From Hippasteria phrygiana (taxonomy: Eukaryota > Echinodermata > Asteroidea > Valvatida > Goniasteridae), in assembly GCA_037893225.1 (NCBI GenBank), contig JAZGUH010000117.1, positions 1,612,001 through 1,676,000 of the forward strand: a DNA stretch of 64,000 bases, given 5' to 3'. Position 1 is the first letter of the stretch, and the number at the start of each line of letters is the position of its first letter. The position numbers and the translations under genes were made by a program. Shown here in pieces: positions 12,716-24,903 of this stretch. The notes beneath the pieces are model-generated. The model saw only the letters and a program-made list of their open reading frames with translations. It was not told the DNA's origin and made no database searches.

Positions 12716-13396
12716 GTGTGTGAATAAACTTGAGAACTTGAACCTTTTAGTTGCTTCAACCATATATTGCATAATCTATGATTTCTAATCTTTAGGGGCA
12801 GTGATGGAAATAAGAAAAAAATTGACTAGCAAATTATGCTAATCATATTTTCATTTGATTAGCAATGTGATCAAATTGACTTGCAAAAAACAAAACTCAA
12901 CAAACTCAACGGAATTATATGATTTTTGTTATCAAACTTTTAATATTGATTGATGGGTGTGCCAAAGATAAGCAACGTATTGCATTCTTGTTAGTTAATT
13001 CAATTCAATTCAATTCTATTCAATACAATACAACATTTATTTCAATACTTTCCAGAAATACATCAAATTAAATAACGTTAATCAAAGTAATACATGTAAT
13101 AATATTAACACAAATTTGATATTATAAAGGACTTGAAATATAAAAATAAACAAATTACACCATGATTCTGGGTCTTGGTTCTTGCACAGTGTAATAAAGT
13201 GTTGGATTCAAAAATAAACTGAATATTTTTCCAGTTGAAATTGTTTAAAGTAAAAAAAACACCGCTGATCGTCCGAGTTTTTAAAACGAGGATGAGGGCC
13301 CTTTTAAATTTATAAAAAAACATTTTTTAGAGGAAAAAAAATAAATGAAAAAAAAAAAAATGCGGCTTTAAAAAAGGATGCGGGCGTTGTGTTTTT
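12716..13396 (+). repeat. 681-bp duplicated segment, copy B
   Basis: Exact second copy of 11789-12469. A 72-codon minus-strand open frame is carried identically in both copies (12178-12396 and 13105-13323), showing there has been little or no divergence since duplication. After copy B the transposon sequence continues normally. Confidence 0.9.
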
Positions 13397-15222
13397 TACT
13401 TGGTCTAAAGAGGAGGATAAACAAAATTCAGGTATTAAAAAAAAAAAAAAAAATCAGAGAGTCCTTTCTGAATTGGACTTTTCACTAGTTACGTACATTT
13501 CCATTTCAGCCCCTGAAATTAAATATTGCAAAAGCCCTACCAGGGTTCTTTTGAAAATATTGTCAAGAGTTCCACGAACAATTCCTGCACACACATGCTG
13601 TACATGCAGCTTAGCGCTGATATCCGAGTCTGCAAATAGAGAGAATGGATCGGCGAATAGTGCAAATAAATCGGCGAATAGCTCAAATGGATCGGCGAAT
13701 AGCTCAAATGGATCGGCGATCCTTCACGAAAAAGTACAAAAATTCCCCCAGTTTTCATTTTGGTTTCCTGTGATCTACAAAGAGCACAATATTGAAAAGG
13801 ATGATATCCTCCAAATGATCCTCCTGTTTCAACCATGGCATATCTTTCTGCAATTTTCCGATAGTGAAATTTAATGCGTCACCTGTACCTATGTACGTAT
13901 GTAGCATGCACGGGCATGCTACACCAATGTCAAACGTAATCGTGTCACCATGGAGCGTATAGTTCATGTCGGCATGAATGCATCAACCGTACCGAACACG
14001 TACCGTAAAGTGTATGGAGTATCTGCGCTGCGCCCGCATGGTACTGTACCGAACTACACGTGCTTATCACCACACAAAACTGCAGCAACCTTGTTTCCCA
14101 AACTAGTCCTTGTCGCGCAAAACCATTGAAAGAAACCGAAGACCCACTGGGGTGAGATTGCGCCAGTGTGTTATTTGCCAAACAATCGAACGGATCGGAT
14201 AAAAACGATGTATTTGTTGAATCGCGTCGAGTCCGATTTATTATTTTAAATCTAAAGTTTCCGTCGTCACTGCGTAGGTATAGTAAGGATATGGATGTCG
14301 AGCGTTTTGATTCGCAAAAAATTGCTAATCATTTTTAAGTTTGCCTCGCTTTTCGTGCAAAACGTATCGCATTTTGCGATGCGAATCCAGCACTGAAGGG
14401 GCGAAAAAATTGTTTTTATTTTGTTTGATTTTTTTTACAGCTGCCATGTCCATGCCTTTAGGGTGTATCACCATGAGGAATACATTTTCAAACTGAACTG
14501 CTCATTTGTTAGGATAGGATAAGTTATAAGCTTTCCAATAAAACAATCCCAAAAAATCAACCGACGATAACTAATAACAGGTTTAATACATTTCAAATGT
14601 TGAAGTAGAAGCAGCATGCTCCTGATTCCAAAACAGTGATCAAATGCAGTGCACAGCGTAGTGTTCAAATAGGAGTGTTCTTCCTTAATTTGTTTGTAGG
14701 GGTAATCCATTAAATTGAAATTTTCAGGCTGAGCACAGACCCAGTAGCTTTAATGTAGCATTCACAAATACCTAAAGTCCTAAAGACTGTTTGCCCGTTT
14801 CTATTGGTCGAGAGCCTGTCACGTGGGTGTTTTAAACGGGTGATAAAGTACCAACTGGTTTTAAACACTTTTTCCCTGTGTCACATGAAATTTAGACTCC
14901 AATATACATACATGTACGACATCTGGTGCCTTTTATTGGTTGAACACTCTCCTAATTACGCAAGAGCAATACTACCGTTGAGGCCATATTTAGAGTCCAT
15001 AAATTCACACTACTTGTGTTATGCGCCACATCCACGCCACATCGTGCAGTACGTGCGCCTCAATTTCCAAATAAGAATTTTTTAGCACGTACCATTAAAT
15101 AGCTAAAGGGGTGCTTTACAAAACAAGGTAAAATTTTTCAACAAAATCACTGGAAATTTATAATTTGACTTGTTTCAGGGATTTTTGATGAATTATACAA
15201 AAAGGCATATTATGAATGGGAT

Positions 15223-15386
15223 GGGAATAAATAGGTGTTGGGCCGGTTATAAACAAGTACATTTAAAACCGCCTTGGGGCCTGGGTGTTGAGATAATGAC
15301 TTTGGCTTGGGTCATTATCAGTGCCCAGGCCCCAAGGTGGTTTTAAACGTACTTGTTTGAAACCGGCCCAGCACATATTTATTCCC
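15223..15386. mobile_element. Fold-back MITE with 60-bp arms
   Basis: Two arms of about 60 bp (GGGAATAAATAGGTGTTGGG at one end, AGCACATATTTATTCCC at the other), with shared GGCCGGTT, CAAGTAC, TTTAAA and GGGGCCTGGG words and a loop of about 40 bp. It could form a very stable hairpin. Confidence 0.7.
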
Positions 15387-16287
15387 TTATTGAGTTACAA
15401 GTGACATGTACTGTACATGTATGTATGAATTATTTATCAGAGTTCACAGCTGATGTAACTATTTTTGGCCTTTGAGGAAGATCCTACTAAGATCAGGCCC
15501 TCTTAACTTTTATCAATTATATATTTCAGCCTCCAGTCATTCCAGTTAGCAACCAATTTGTAGCAGTATTAGTTACTAATTCATTTCTGACTTTTGTCTG
15601 TTCATCCCAAAAATATGCCTAGCCTTGTCTGCAAATCCATGCCGAATAAAGCTAAATAAAATATGAAAATTAACATCTCTCATTTCCCCCTCCCTACCCA
15701 AAGAGAGGAAAGTGATGTTAAATTACATACATTGTTATATGCATTAACTTGTACAACGCACATACATGTATGTAGATGCAGATAGTGCGGTAGCTAGTAA
15801 ATTCCATTTGAGAAACTCTGAATGCAAATGTAATATCACATTTCTTGACTGAAACAAGCAGAAAAGGGGAGCTTTGCATTTCAGTGCACAATATCATAAC
15901 ATCACTTTCTTTTTACTCACGTCAAATACATTTTCAAGTGATAAAGATCCTTTACTCCTCAAACTGTATGCTTCATGTAGAATTACAACCCGTAACAAAA
16001 TAAATGCAAAAAATTAAAAATTATTCATAATTCAATAATCATCCACAATATTTGTTTGTCAGTCTGCTGTACGCGAGAGTGGTTTGATTATCATGCATAT
16101 ATCACACAGGTAGAACTACTGGGGAAGGATAATTAATACAGATGGCAGGCAGACTGACTGCATTGGAAATGAGCAGTTGTCCGGGGGACACTAAATGTAA
16201 ATAAGGCCTCCGAGCCAGCGACCATCGGATGTGGGAACAGTTACATGTACATGTATAATCGACTGGTTGACAAGAGAATATTAAATG

Positions 16288-16340
16288 CGGGAAGGGAACG
16301 GGAAGAGAACGGGAAGGGAAGAGAACGGGAAGGGAATGGT
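16288..16340. repeat. Short purine tandem (GGGAAGGGAAC)
   Basis: Five or so units of GGGAAGRGAAC in a row, a pure purine tract on the plus strand. Confidence 0.7.
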
Positions 16341-17303
16341 AAAGGCATCGGGGAGTTGAAACCTGCGAATTGATTTTAAAAATTTTTTTTGGAGTGTTAT
16401 TATGACGCATGCATTCATGTTAATCAACTGCAGATTTTACAAAGTTCAGGGTGTTGGGATAAACGCAGGAAAACCGTAATTAAATTTGCATAGAATTAAA
16501 TCAAATGGAAAATGAATTTAAATAGCTCGACTGAGCTGTATTAATGTACACAGCGGTCTCACCAGGCACACCTTAGCATAGTGCTCCCACCACTCTGCGT
16601 GAAAAAAATTCAGAAATTCTCCCAAGCTGAAGAAAAAAAACACAGGCCTGCCAGGCTGATAAAATGACCCATCGTGTTAAAAATTTGCTGCGGCATGTTG
16701 GGAGAATCTGTTCTTTCAAGAAAGATTGTACCTGTAAAGATTTAGTGAGCTTTAGTCAGTCTGAACTCATGTTAACTCAACAAACCTAATAGGCCTATAT
16801 GTACAGTAATATTTAGGGGGAACACTCAGAGTTAATAACAATTTGTCCTTTAAAATAGCATGGTCCCAACTGCACAGAAAAGTCCCCCCCCCCCCCCCCC
16901 CCCCCCGAAAGCTGTCATTTTGAATTTCCCCCGCTCTAATGTAAGTTCCTGGTGAGACTGCTGAATGTATTATGTACATGTACTGTACACATACATGTAT
17001 CAACACTGGGTATTTCCTAAATATACTACTCACACACAAAAATCAAGTATTATACTTATTTAGTATTTTTGTTTACCCTTCCAGTCAACTGGACTCTGAA
17101 ACACATGACTGAGCAAATGCAACATCACTTATTATATAGTGCTTAACCAAACACGAACATGTGCTGCAGTGTACAATTTAGTAAAAATCAATGAGCTACA
17201 CACCTGGTTGAAATTTTCAAAGGCAAATTTCGGATCCTTTCATTTTTCGAATAGTGTATTGCATATTTAAAGTCATGTCCATTGCTCTGACTAAAATATT
17301 CCA

Positions 17304-17440
17304 TTAACCCTCCCTCTCCCGGTGCCAAAATGGAGCCAGAAAAACCTATCGTGTGATAGGTTGTAACACACAAGCTACGGGAGAGGAAGGGGGTTGGTTT
17401 TTTTGATAGGTTGTGATAGATATAACAGTAGGAGGGTTAA
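17304..17440. mobile_element. TTAA-bounded MITE with CCCTCC ends
   Basis: 137 bp: CCATTAACCCTCC at the left, GGAGGGTTAATGG at the right. A CCTATC...GATAGG inner pair repeats (17345, 17362, 17407). It lies in the putative long intron of the unidentified gene. Confidence 0.55.
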
Positions 17441-17729
17441 TGGATTCCCCTGCCAACAAATTATTGAACACTTACTGCACTCTCTACTCTACTTATTATG
17501 TATATTGTTATTATAGGCAAAGATTGATACATTCGTAGGAGTATACCACTCCAAAAACTTATTACTTATGGTGGAAGGTTAAAAAACCTATCCAATACTA
17601 ACAAATTATTAATTCAATTTGAAAATCTTTTCGGGGTGCCACGCCCAACAAGTACAGAAAAGTAACAATAAAATACTTTCTTAAAAAGTAGATTATCACT
17701 GAACATACATGTAACATGTTTCTTTGTAA

Positions 17730-17885
17730 TTAATTTTCTATGAAGCTATCAAAAAAACAATACAAACTCCCCATGGAGTTAGTGTGAGGAATATCCCTGA
17801 AACTACAAGTACACATGGTCAGACAACCCAGTTTACATACCCCTCTAGGATTTGAACCTGGGTCAGTGGTAAGACAGGGGAGGGA
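17730..17885 (-). mobile_element. Possible SINE fragment with a pol III B box
   Basis: The minus strand has GGTTCAAATCC (complement of 17848-17858), a good B box, followed by TAGAGGGGTATG and a body ending in a T/A-rich run near 17750. No convincing A box is seen. It lies just downstream of the candidate exon 17916-18050. Confidence 0.35.
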
Positions 17886-17915
17886 GGGTGGGGGAATCTC
17901 ATGAGCACTACTCAC

Positions 17916-18050
17916 CCTCAGCTCATCCGCACTTTTCGTTGGTATCATTGTGACCTTTGACCCCATGCTGATATCTTCCCCGTTCGTTTCTGCATGAGCT
18001 GTACTCGTCTGCCGTTTCGTCTTTGCTATTCTTCTTCGCCTTCTAGCCAT
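17916..18050 (-). CDS. Candidate first coding exon of an unidentified basic protein
   Basis: 45 codons from ATG (context CGTCATGG) to GAGCTGAGG|GTGAGT, a strong donor, phase 0. The peptide starts MARRRRRIAKTKRQTS, a likely nuclear localisation or nucleic-acid-binding patch, and ends TKSADELR. Codon use is more balanced than in the surrounding AT-rich DNA. The next exon of matching phase recognised on this strand is 1066-1198, whose first residues QKVDIPCKRKRK continue the basic character. I do not recognise the family. Confidence 0.45.
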
Positions 18051-19006
18051 GACGATGTCACCTTCATGAAGAAAAAAAGCATCAAATTATTTGAAAGGAA
18101 GAAAAACAATCAGCACTGCATCCAGCAACCAGTCCTTCCCACAGGCAAAAATGATTTCCAAGGGCCAATTGTAACCCTTTTGTTGCCCCAGTCATGCCAC
18201 GATATACTTACGAAATTCTGGAACTTCTGTGATTTTTAAGATTGTGGAAGTCAATTTCAGGTAATGTAATCTGTGTGCATCTTGCTAACTTCCAAGAAAG
18301 GGACAAAGTCTAAAACTAAAAACAGTTTACTGAAGGAGTACTGACGTCTTTTGAATAGACTGTGGGTGGTACCGGACACTATGTCCTGCCGTTTGCTTTC
18401 ATGACAAGTAAAATTCAGACAGCCAAATGCATTTTTATATAATGGCTAAACCCCTATAGGAGTTTTAACATGCACCACAAGGTATGGAAAATATTACACA
18501 ATGAGAATGACATTTGTGTCAAATGATAGTGCAGAAATAGACACAGTAGAGAGATAGTTGTGATATTTTTTTCACGAGCTGCCCACGCAGGCAAGCCAAT
18601 TCAGCCAAAAATAATTGGGCAAACACCATGATATGAAGTACCAGTACAACTGTTTTGTATTTTACACATCGTGCATCATTTTGCATTACATATGTAGGCT
18701 TGTAATTTTGTGTCGTCAATTTTTGAATGTATTTTTATGCAGTTGAAATCTCTTTAATAAATACAGTTTTGAATGCAACCGTACGCGGTTTGAAATCTAA
18801 ACATTTTTTTCATTAAAAAGAAATTGTGTAGCCCAAGCTCTTGTTATTCAATCAATTAGAAAAATATTACATTCGCCCATTACAACTGTAGATGCTTGTG
18901 CTTAATATGGGTATTCTAATGCCCAATTATCCCTTGGACAATTTAAAAAAAATTCTGCTTTGCGTCAATATTTAAATTAACATCATAAAGTAGTATACAC
19001 CATATA

Positions 19007-19451
19007 TGTGACCCGCTCCAGAAAAAGGTGATATAAGTCGCGCTATGCATTTACGTGTAATGGCCCTTTCAACGTTGAGAGGGTGAAATTTTTCGTCAAA
19101 ATTCATTTTTTTGTTTTTGTCTTTAATGACATCTTAAATATCTAAAGTTTCAGGTTTGGTGCACAACAATGTTGGTTTCAGTGAATAAAGTGGAAAAATA
19201 ACCTTTATAGAGTGCATTGTTCTATTGCATTGTATTAGAGCTAGCTATTTCAAAGCCTGTTTTCTCTGTTGTGCAATTTGAACTCCATAGAACTAATTAA
19301 TATGCAAAAACGCCATATCTCCAAAACAAAAAGGACTTTGGAGCTCTATCATGTACCAAATGAAAGCTTACATTGCGGGCTTTCTAAACATACATAGAAC
19401 TCAATTTTCATATTTTGCGACATAATATACCTTTTTCCAGAGCGGGTCACA
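19007..19451 (+). mobile_element. 445-bp MITE with TGTGACCCGCTC ends, copy 1
   Basis: Terminal inverted repeats TGTGACCCGCTCCAGAAAAA / TTTTTCCAGAGCGGGTCACA; TA-rich flanks suggest a TA target (Tc1/mariner-like). The interior contains AACGTTGAGAGGGTGAAATT and CGCCATATCTCC. Inverted copy at 32740-33184. Confidence 0.75.
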
Positions 19452-20499
19452 ATATACATGTGGTTGAATTTAAAATAAAATATTTCTAAACAAGTACTTC
19501 ATCATGACAGACTAGTATCAAAATCTTCCAATGGCAATGGCCCTGGCCCTGGCATGGGGATAAAAAAAAAACAATGTTACACTAGCCAAGGCTTGGCATT
19601 TTGACAAGCCAACAGAATCCATGTCAGATAATCACACACTTCACAGCTGTACTGTAGCCCAACACCTTTATTGATAAACAAGCCCCAGGTCACATGTATG
19701 GGTATATATGCAAGGAGACCAGCTATCAAGCAAGGTATCTTGTGGCCTGTGGTTTGTGGTTAGTAAACACCAACATGGGATTACCCAGGTGGCTGGCCAT
19801 AAACATGTACCATCAATGGCACATGTCAAGCAGGATATTACAATATGCATGTATATCATTACATACAGGGATGTGGTATGTCCACTGAATAAAAGCTTGT
19901 GAATTTTTACTGTATAATACACATTCGAGGACAAGAGGAGAAAGAAAATACAAGGGAACTTTTCTTGTCTTCGGAAGTCGGCCTTTTGTTAAAATCGGTC
20001 CTAATACGTGCTTAGTTTGTGGGGTTGTGTTATATTAAAGGAACAATAGGAAACACAAAGCATTGTCCTCAGTAGTATAGGAAACCACCACTGTGTGTAC
20101 AAGTCATGTATGTGTTCATGTACATGTATGAAAATACCAAGGTCATGTTTTCAGAATGGCAGGAGACATATCATGCAGAGTGGTGTTTGGCGTAGTAATC
20201 TTTGTTAAAGGAGTATGGCAAGTTGGCAACAAAAATATAAACAGACACATTGCTTTGGATGCAACCAATTGGGCTACATGTATAACAAGCGTTCATCCTA
20301 TGGTTGGAAAGATCATTCAAAAGTAGAATATAACCATGTACAAGACTATCTCTTGAAAATGAAACATTAAAATGAACAGGTTATGTTGTTCTGAATGTGT
20401 AGCAGGGCTTGTTTTTAAAACATTTTGGAGGCAAAGTCCAAGTCATACAAGTTGCCTTGGCTGTGTCGAAAATTTGAAGGAAAGTACTTAGGGTACCTA

Positions 20500-21095
20500 G
20501 GCAAACGAGGAGGGCACATGATGAGTAGGCAAATGAGGGGCACCAAGGAATGGGGAGGGCACCAAGGCAAATGATGGGGGGGCACTAAGGCAAATGATGG
20601 GGGGCACTAAGGCAAATGATGGGGGGCACCAAGGCAAATGATGGGGGGGCACCAAGGCAAATGATGGGGGGGCACCAAGGCAAATGATGGGGGGGGGGGG
20701 GCACCAAGGCAAATGATGGGGGGCACTAAGGCAAATGATGGGGGGCACTAAGGCAAATGATGGGGGAACTAAGGCAAATGATGGGGGGAACTAAGGCAAA
20801 TGATGGGGGAAACTAAGGCAAATGATGGGGGCACCAAGGCAAATGATGGGGGGAACTAAGGCAAATGGTGGGGGGGGGCACCAAGGCAAATGATGGGGGG
20901 GGGGGGGCACCAAGGCAAATGATGGGGGCACTAAGGCAAATGATGGGGGAACTAAGGTAAATGATGGGGGAACTAAGGCAAATGATGGGGGGGCACTAAG
21001 GCAAATGATGGGGGGAACTAAGGCAAATGATGGGGGGAACTAAGGCAAATGATGGGGGGAACTAAGGCAAATGATGGGGGCACCAAGGCATACGA
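20500..21095. repeat. 20-26-bp minisatellite (about 27 units)
   Basis: Units of AAGGCAAATGATGGGGGG plus CACC, CACT or AACT. Variation is almost entirely in the length of the G-run (4-12) and in the CACC/CACT/AACT choice. Strongly purine-rich on the plus strand. Confidence 0.93.
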
Positions 21096-22097
21096 GGACA
21101 CAAAATAGTACCCACTTTTTCTGTACAATCCAAACTTTAAAAATAAAAAGGCCCAAAAAAAAAAAAAAACATCCCGGAAAAATTCCAGAACTTTGGTCTG
21201 ACTAGAGACTTACCCTTTTTTTTTTTTTTTGCCTTATCAAAGAAGGACAAAAAACAGACCGGGGCACCAGCCCAGACCTGGCATTCTACTGTGGGTTCTA
21301 CAGGCCACACCACTTTAAACATTGACCTACATGTTCACTCCAAGGAAGCAATGAGAACGCTGGCTTTCAGGGTGCACTACACTAATTCATGTCCGAATTT
21401 ATGCGCCAGCTCATCAACATAAAATGTATACCCACAATTTTTTTTTAAAAAGGAGAGTTTGTGCCTCCAAAAATTGTGGGATTGTGTAAACATAGCTCAG
21501 CATCAACTCCCTGGTTTCTGGGCTTCCATCTGTGTGCAGAATTGATAAAATTACTGTTGAAAAATGAGTCCTATTTGCCCGAGAAAGTGGAGGGATGCCA
21601 TTTTTAAGATGGCTGTTGATCAGCTTGGGAAATAGGACTTTTGGGGAGGTGGGTTTGTTTTGTGTCAATAATTAAAAATGTAATTGGCTAACCCCCCCCC
21701 CCCCCCCCCCCCCCCAAAATGGAAAAGAAATGGAAAGACAAAAGATCAGACAATAAGTGACATTTGTTTGTGTAGACCCCAGTGATGCTGGGGTTCAGGT
21801 TAATTGGCCCTGAACTTTGGTGATTTTACACTGTTGTCAATAGAGCTTGAATTAGTGTGGTGCACCCTTCAGTGCATGTGTCACAACCAGGTGGCCCATT
21901 CCTGTATTACTATAAACAACATGCATCACTAGTTCAGGCTTTGGGCCAACAGGCCCACTCAGTACTTTACTACAATACATGTACATACATGTACATGCAG
22001 ACAAGATCAGTGCACATGTAAAGCCTGGGGGGTTATGAAATGCTGGCCTGCCTGACAACCTTGCAAATTGGCTTGTGGTTTTCCAACTCAACCACTG

Positions 22098-22134
22098 TGA
22101 CCTAACCAGGTCACACTCTGACCTAACCAGGTCA
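22098..22134. promoter_or_regulatory. Two copies of TGACCTAACCAGGTCA
   Basis: The 16-bp palindromic unit occurs at 22098-22113 and 22119-22134. Each is an everted pair of AGGTCA half-sites with 4-bp spacing, a nuclear-receptor-like arrangement. No gene is recognised nearby, so function is speculative. Confidence 0.3.
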
Positions 22135-22289
22135 CAGAAGCAACTGCTCAGCATTGTGCCTGTAATAAAGGTAACCACCACAACATGACTGGAGTGGAAG
22201 GGAAGTCATACATATCTCTGGGATCGGTGACAAGTGCCCGCAGGAGAGTCTGGTGGCAAGATTCTCGCCACTTCCAGGAGAGTGGTACA

Positions 22290-22324
22290 ACCATAGAGCA
22301 AGGAACAGTTCCTTGCTCTATGGT
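22290..22324. repeat. Perfect 35-bp palindrome
   Basis: Arms of 17 bp (ACCATAGAGCAAGGAAC and its exact complement) around a single central A. Direct TGGTACAAC words flank both sides (22283, 22321). Confidence 0.9.
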
Positions 22325-23591
22325 ACAACGTACACTTAACTGGTTTATTTTCTTCCTGACTGGGGACAAAAATTAGAGATTGAAAACTGGGCTTTAAATC
22401 AGAGAAACAGGATTGTCAATCAAATTCTGATTGGGGGTACAAAATACCCACTGGAGCAAGTCGATCGGTTTAAAGGAAACCTGCAATGGATATATCCAGT
22501 TCAACTCGTTTTCGTGCATATTGCCGTATGCTACAAAAATACGAACATTATCTAAATGCTTGTTTTTCATTGGAAGTAAAAAGAAGGTGAAGTTTTATCA
22601 ATTCTTTAAAAAATCCTTTCATCAGTTTATGCACGAGGGCGCTATTTCCGTTTGGTAAAACAAATGCCTGAGTGAATACCTTGATTGACATTATAGTGAA
22701 AAGGAACACTTTTAATCCTTATTTCAAATCCAAAAAGGAAATGCCATCACGCTTAAACAGTTAAGAAGCATTGAAATTTGCACAAAATATCTTTGAGAAC
22801 GATTTTCATTTCGTGTGACCTGTAAATGCCAGCCCAGTTGTTAACGAAAAGACAAGAACCAAAGATCTCCCTCTTCAAAACTGAAGTTTTTTTTCTTCAA
22901 AACTTTCACTCACCAATTCACAACAAAAGTCACCAAAATCAAACAGACTACATAAAAGAATATCCCAAAACAACAACATTTAAACATGTATCATTTCAAT
23001 ATATGCTTCTCGTAAATCAATTTCACACCTACAATGTAGGTAAACAAATCACCAAGAATCTCATCCAGTAATCTTTGCCCAAGCACAAGGTCAATGAATA
23101 ACTGCTTTTGCACAGCCCCCAGACAATCCATGCTGTACAGACATGAAAGATGTTTGTTGCCTCAAAACATTTCCCAGATGACTTGGAAGTACATACATGT
23201 ATGTAATGGACTATACAAGCTGACAATGACTGTAGTACACAGAAATATACCACAGGAATTAACTGCAGGTGTTAAAGACTAGAAATTCCCTATCATTTTC
23301 AAGGAAATACAAATTGTGGTACATGTAGGTGCTCTCTCAACAATGTACACAGTACGGGCTACCACAATTCTGATTTATTCCAACACATTTTAAGCACCTA
23401 TCATTACATTTTTGAAACCTAAAATGATTTGTATGGATTTTTCTTCCAATTTACACACACATACTTTGTACATGTACATAATGTCTTTCATAAATTGTGA
23501 CAACTACATGTACATGTAGTGCAGTGCCCGTTCAAAATGTGCCTGTTCGAAACGGACAAATTGCTTGGCTTTCGTAAAAAAAAAGCCACGG

Positions 23592-24903
23592 CAGGGCTTG
23601 AAATGAACGACGGCCACGACGGCCAGTGCCGTCGTTGCCTTCTTACTGGCCGCGGTGCCCCACACAAAATCTCCGTCTTCACGGCCAGTTTTGCCTTGCC
23701 CCAAATTTACCTTGGCCGTCGTGCCCTTTTTGCAAAAACACAGCCACTACAAGTACAATCCTTCATATCATTTGTTTTTTCGATGTCATGCCAGCCCTTC
23801 ATATCTCGCTGCACAACACGTTGACGATCGCGCGTACAGAATCACAGTTCATGCACGTCGCACACAAACTATTAATCTGGTCCAGTTTCGGAGTGTGCCG
23901 ATACTTCAAGCATCAACACCCCCACCGCAAGATTAAATGTGTGTATTCGTACGTACACACAAAGCAGCAGGAGTATGTACATGTACGGCAACGTTTACGT
24001 GCAGTCAACTGACTTTCTTTTTCTCAGTACTTGCACGTGCGCGCCTCACAATACGCATCGATGTTCGTGTACGAGGAAACGCGCCCTGTAGGCGGTGCTA
24101 TGAAGCACGCCTTCGGCGCGCTACATACGTACAGTAACTTCATGAACTTTGGTCACAACACGCGGTGTTCCGATTGTCAAAAGTTTCGATGAATAATTAG
24201 GCCCAAAAAATTGATAGAGAAAGAAGATTTCTGCACGTTAATTCACAGAACTTGATCTATTTTGTCTGTGTATGCATTTTCCGTGTTCATGAATTTATTT
24301 CGAGGTTGTACCGCTTGTACACCGCAGCGTGTTTCCCCGACATTTCCTGCTGCAACACGAGGTTTATCGCCCGCCACACAAAGTGCATCACGCACGCATT
24401 ACCACCGTACGATAAACCATGGAGAAATTTATTTCTCCATGGATAAACGGACAGTGTTGGCCAGTTTCCCATCGTGGTTAGCGTTATGGTTATAAATTAG
24501 CGTTGTGCATAGTGATGTGTACGACCTAAATTCTCCATGATTTTTAAGAATTATCGACCGTAAAAATTTTTGACATTAATTAGGGCAAGTTTTGATAATT
24601 GTTTTGGCAATTTTTTGTTATAGCTTTCGTAGCGTAAACGGAAATAGTTTAGGCTGGAATTCACATATAATTGAATACCCATGTGATCGGAAGCAGTATG
24701 TTTTTGGCCTCATAGTCTTACTCTTACTCTTAGTTAAATACGTTTTGAACGGAAAAACATCAACAGTGCCGCGCCCTCCGTGCCCTTTCTGCAGATATAA
24801 TTTGGCCTTGGTGCCCTACTTACTGGCCTTGGTGCCCTCCATAATTTTGCTTTATCCAAGGCCAAAGTGGCCTTGCCCTAAAAATTACCAAATTCAAGGC
24901 CTG
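23592..24903. mobile_element. Non-autonomous hAT-like element, CAGGGCTTGAAAT ends
   Basis: 1312 bp; left end CAGGGCTTGAAATGAACG, right end complement CAGGCCTTGAATTTGG, with CCACGG directly repeated on both sides (23586-23591, 24904-24909). Both ends carry GGCC(T/A)TGGTGCCCT-like units. CAGGGCTTGAAAT is a common hAT terminus. The interior is CpG-rich with no recognisable protein. Confidence 0.65.

Larger units (their letters stand above)
11872..14395 (-). mobile_element. hAT-like DNA transposon relic, interrupted by duplication and a LINE tail
   Basis: The left end CAGTGATGGAAATAAG (11872) matches the right end of the element at 34282-35540 in inverted orientation, and the right end (about 14358-14395, TTTGCGATGCGAATCCAG then CACTG) matches the other terminus. 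AGGGG flanks both sides. It contains the 927-bp duplication/insertion event (12470-13396), a LINE tail (12069-12290 and its duplicate), and fragments of a transposase-like N-terminus on the minus strand (13540-13970). Without the duplication it would be about 1.6 kb. Confidence 0.7.
14396..17915. other. Intronic or intergenic
   Basis: Contains the fold-back at 15223, the purine tandem at 16288, C23 (16884-16906), the TTAA MITE at 17304 and the SINE-like fragment. The remainder has no recognisable coding signal. Confidence 0.4.
18051..23591. other. Upstream or intergenic region
   Basis: Would contain the 5' end of the candidate gene at 18050, but no CpG island or clear promoter is seen there. 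The 445-bp MITE (19007), the minisatellite (20500), C24 (21692-21715), the everted repeats (22098) and the palindrome (22290) are the only structures. Confidence 0.4.
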
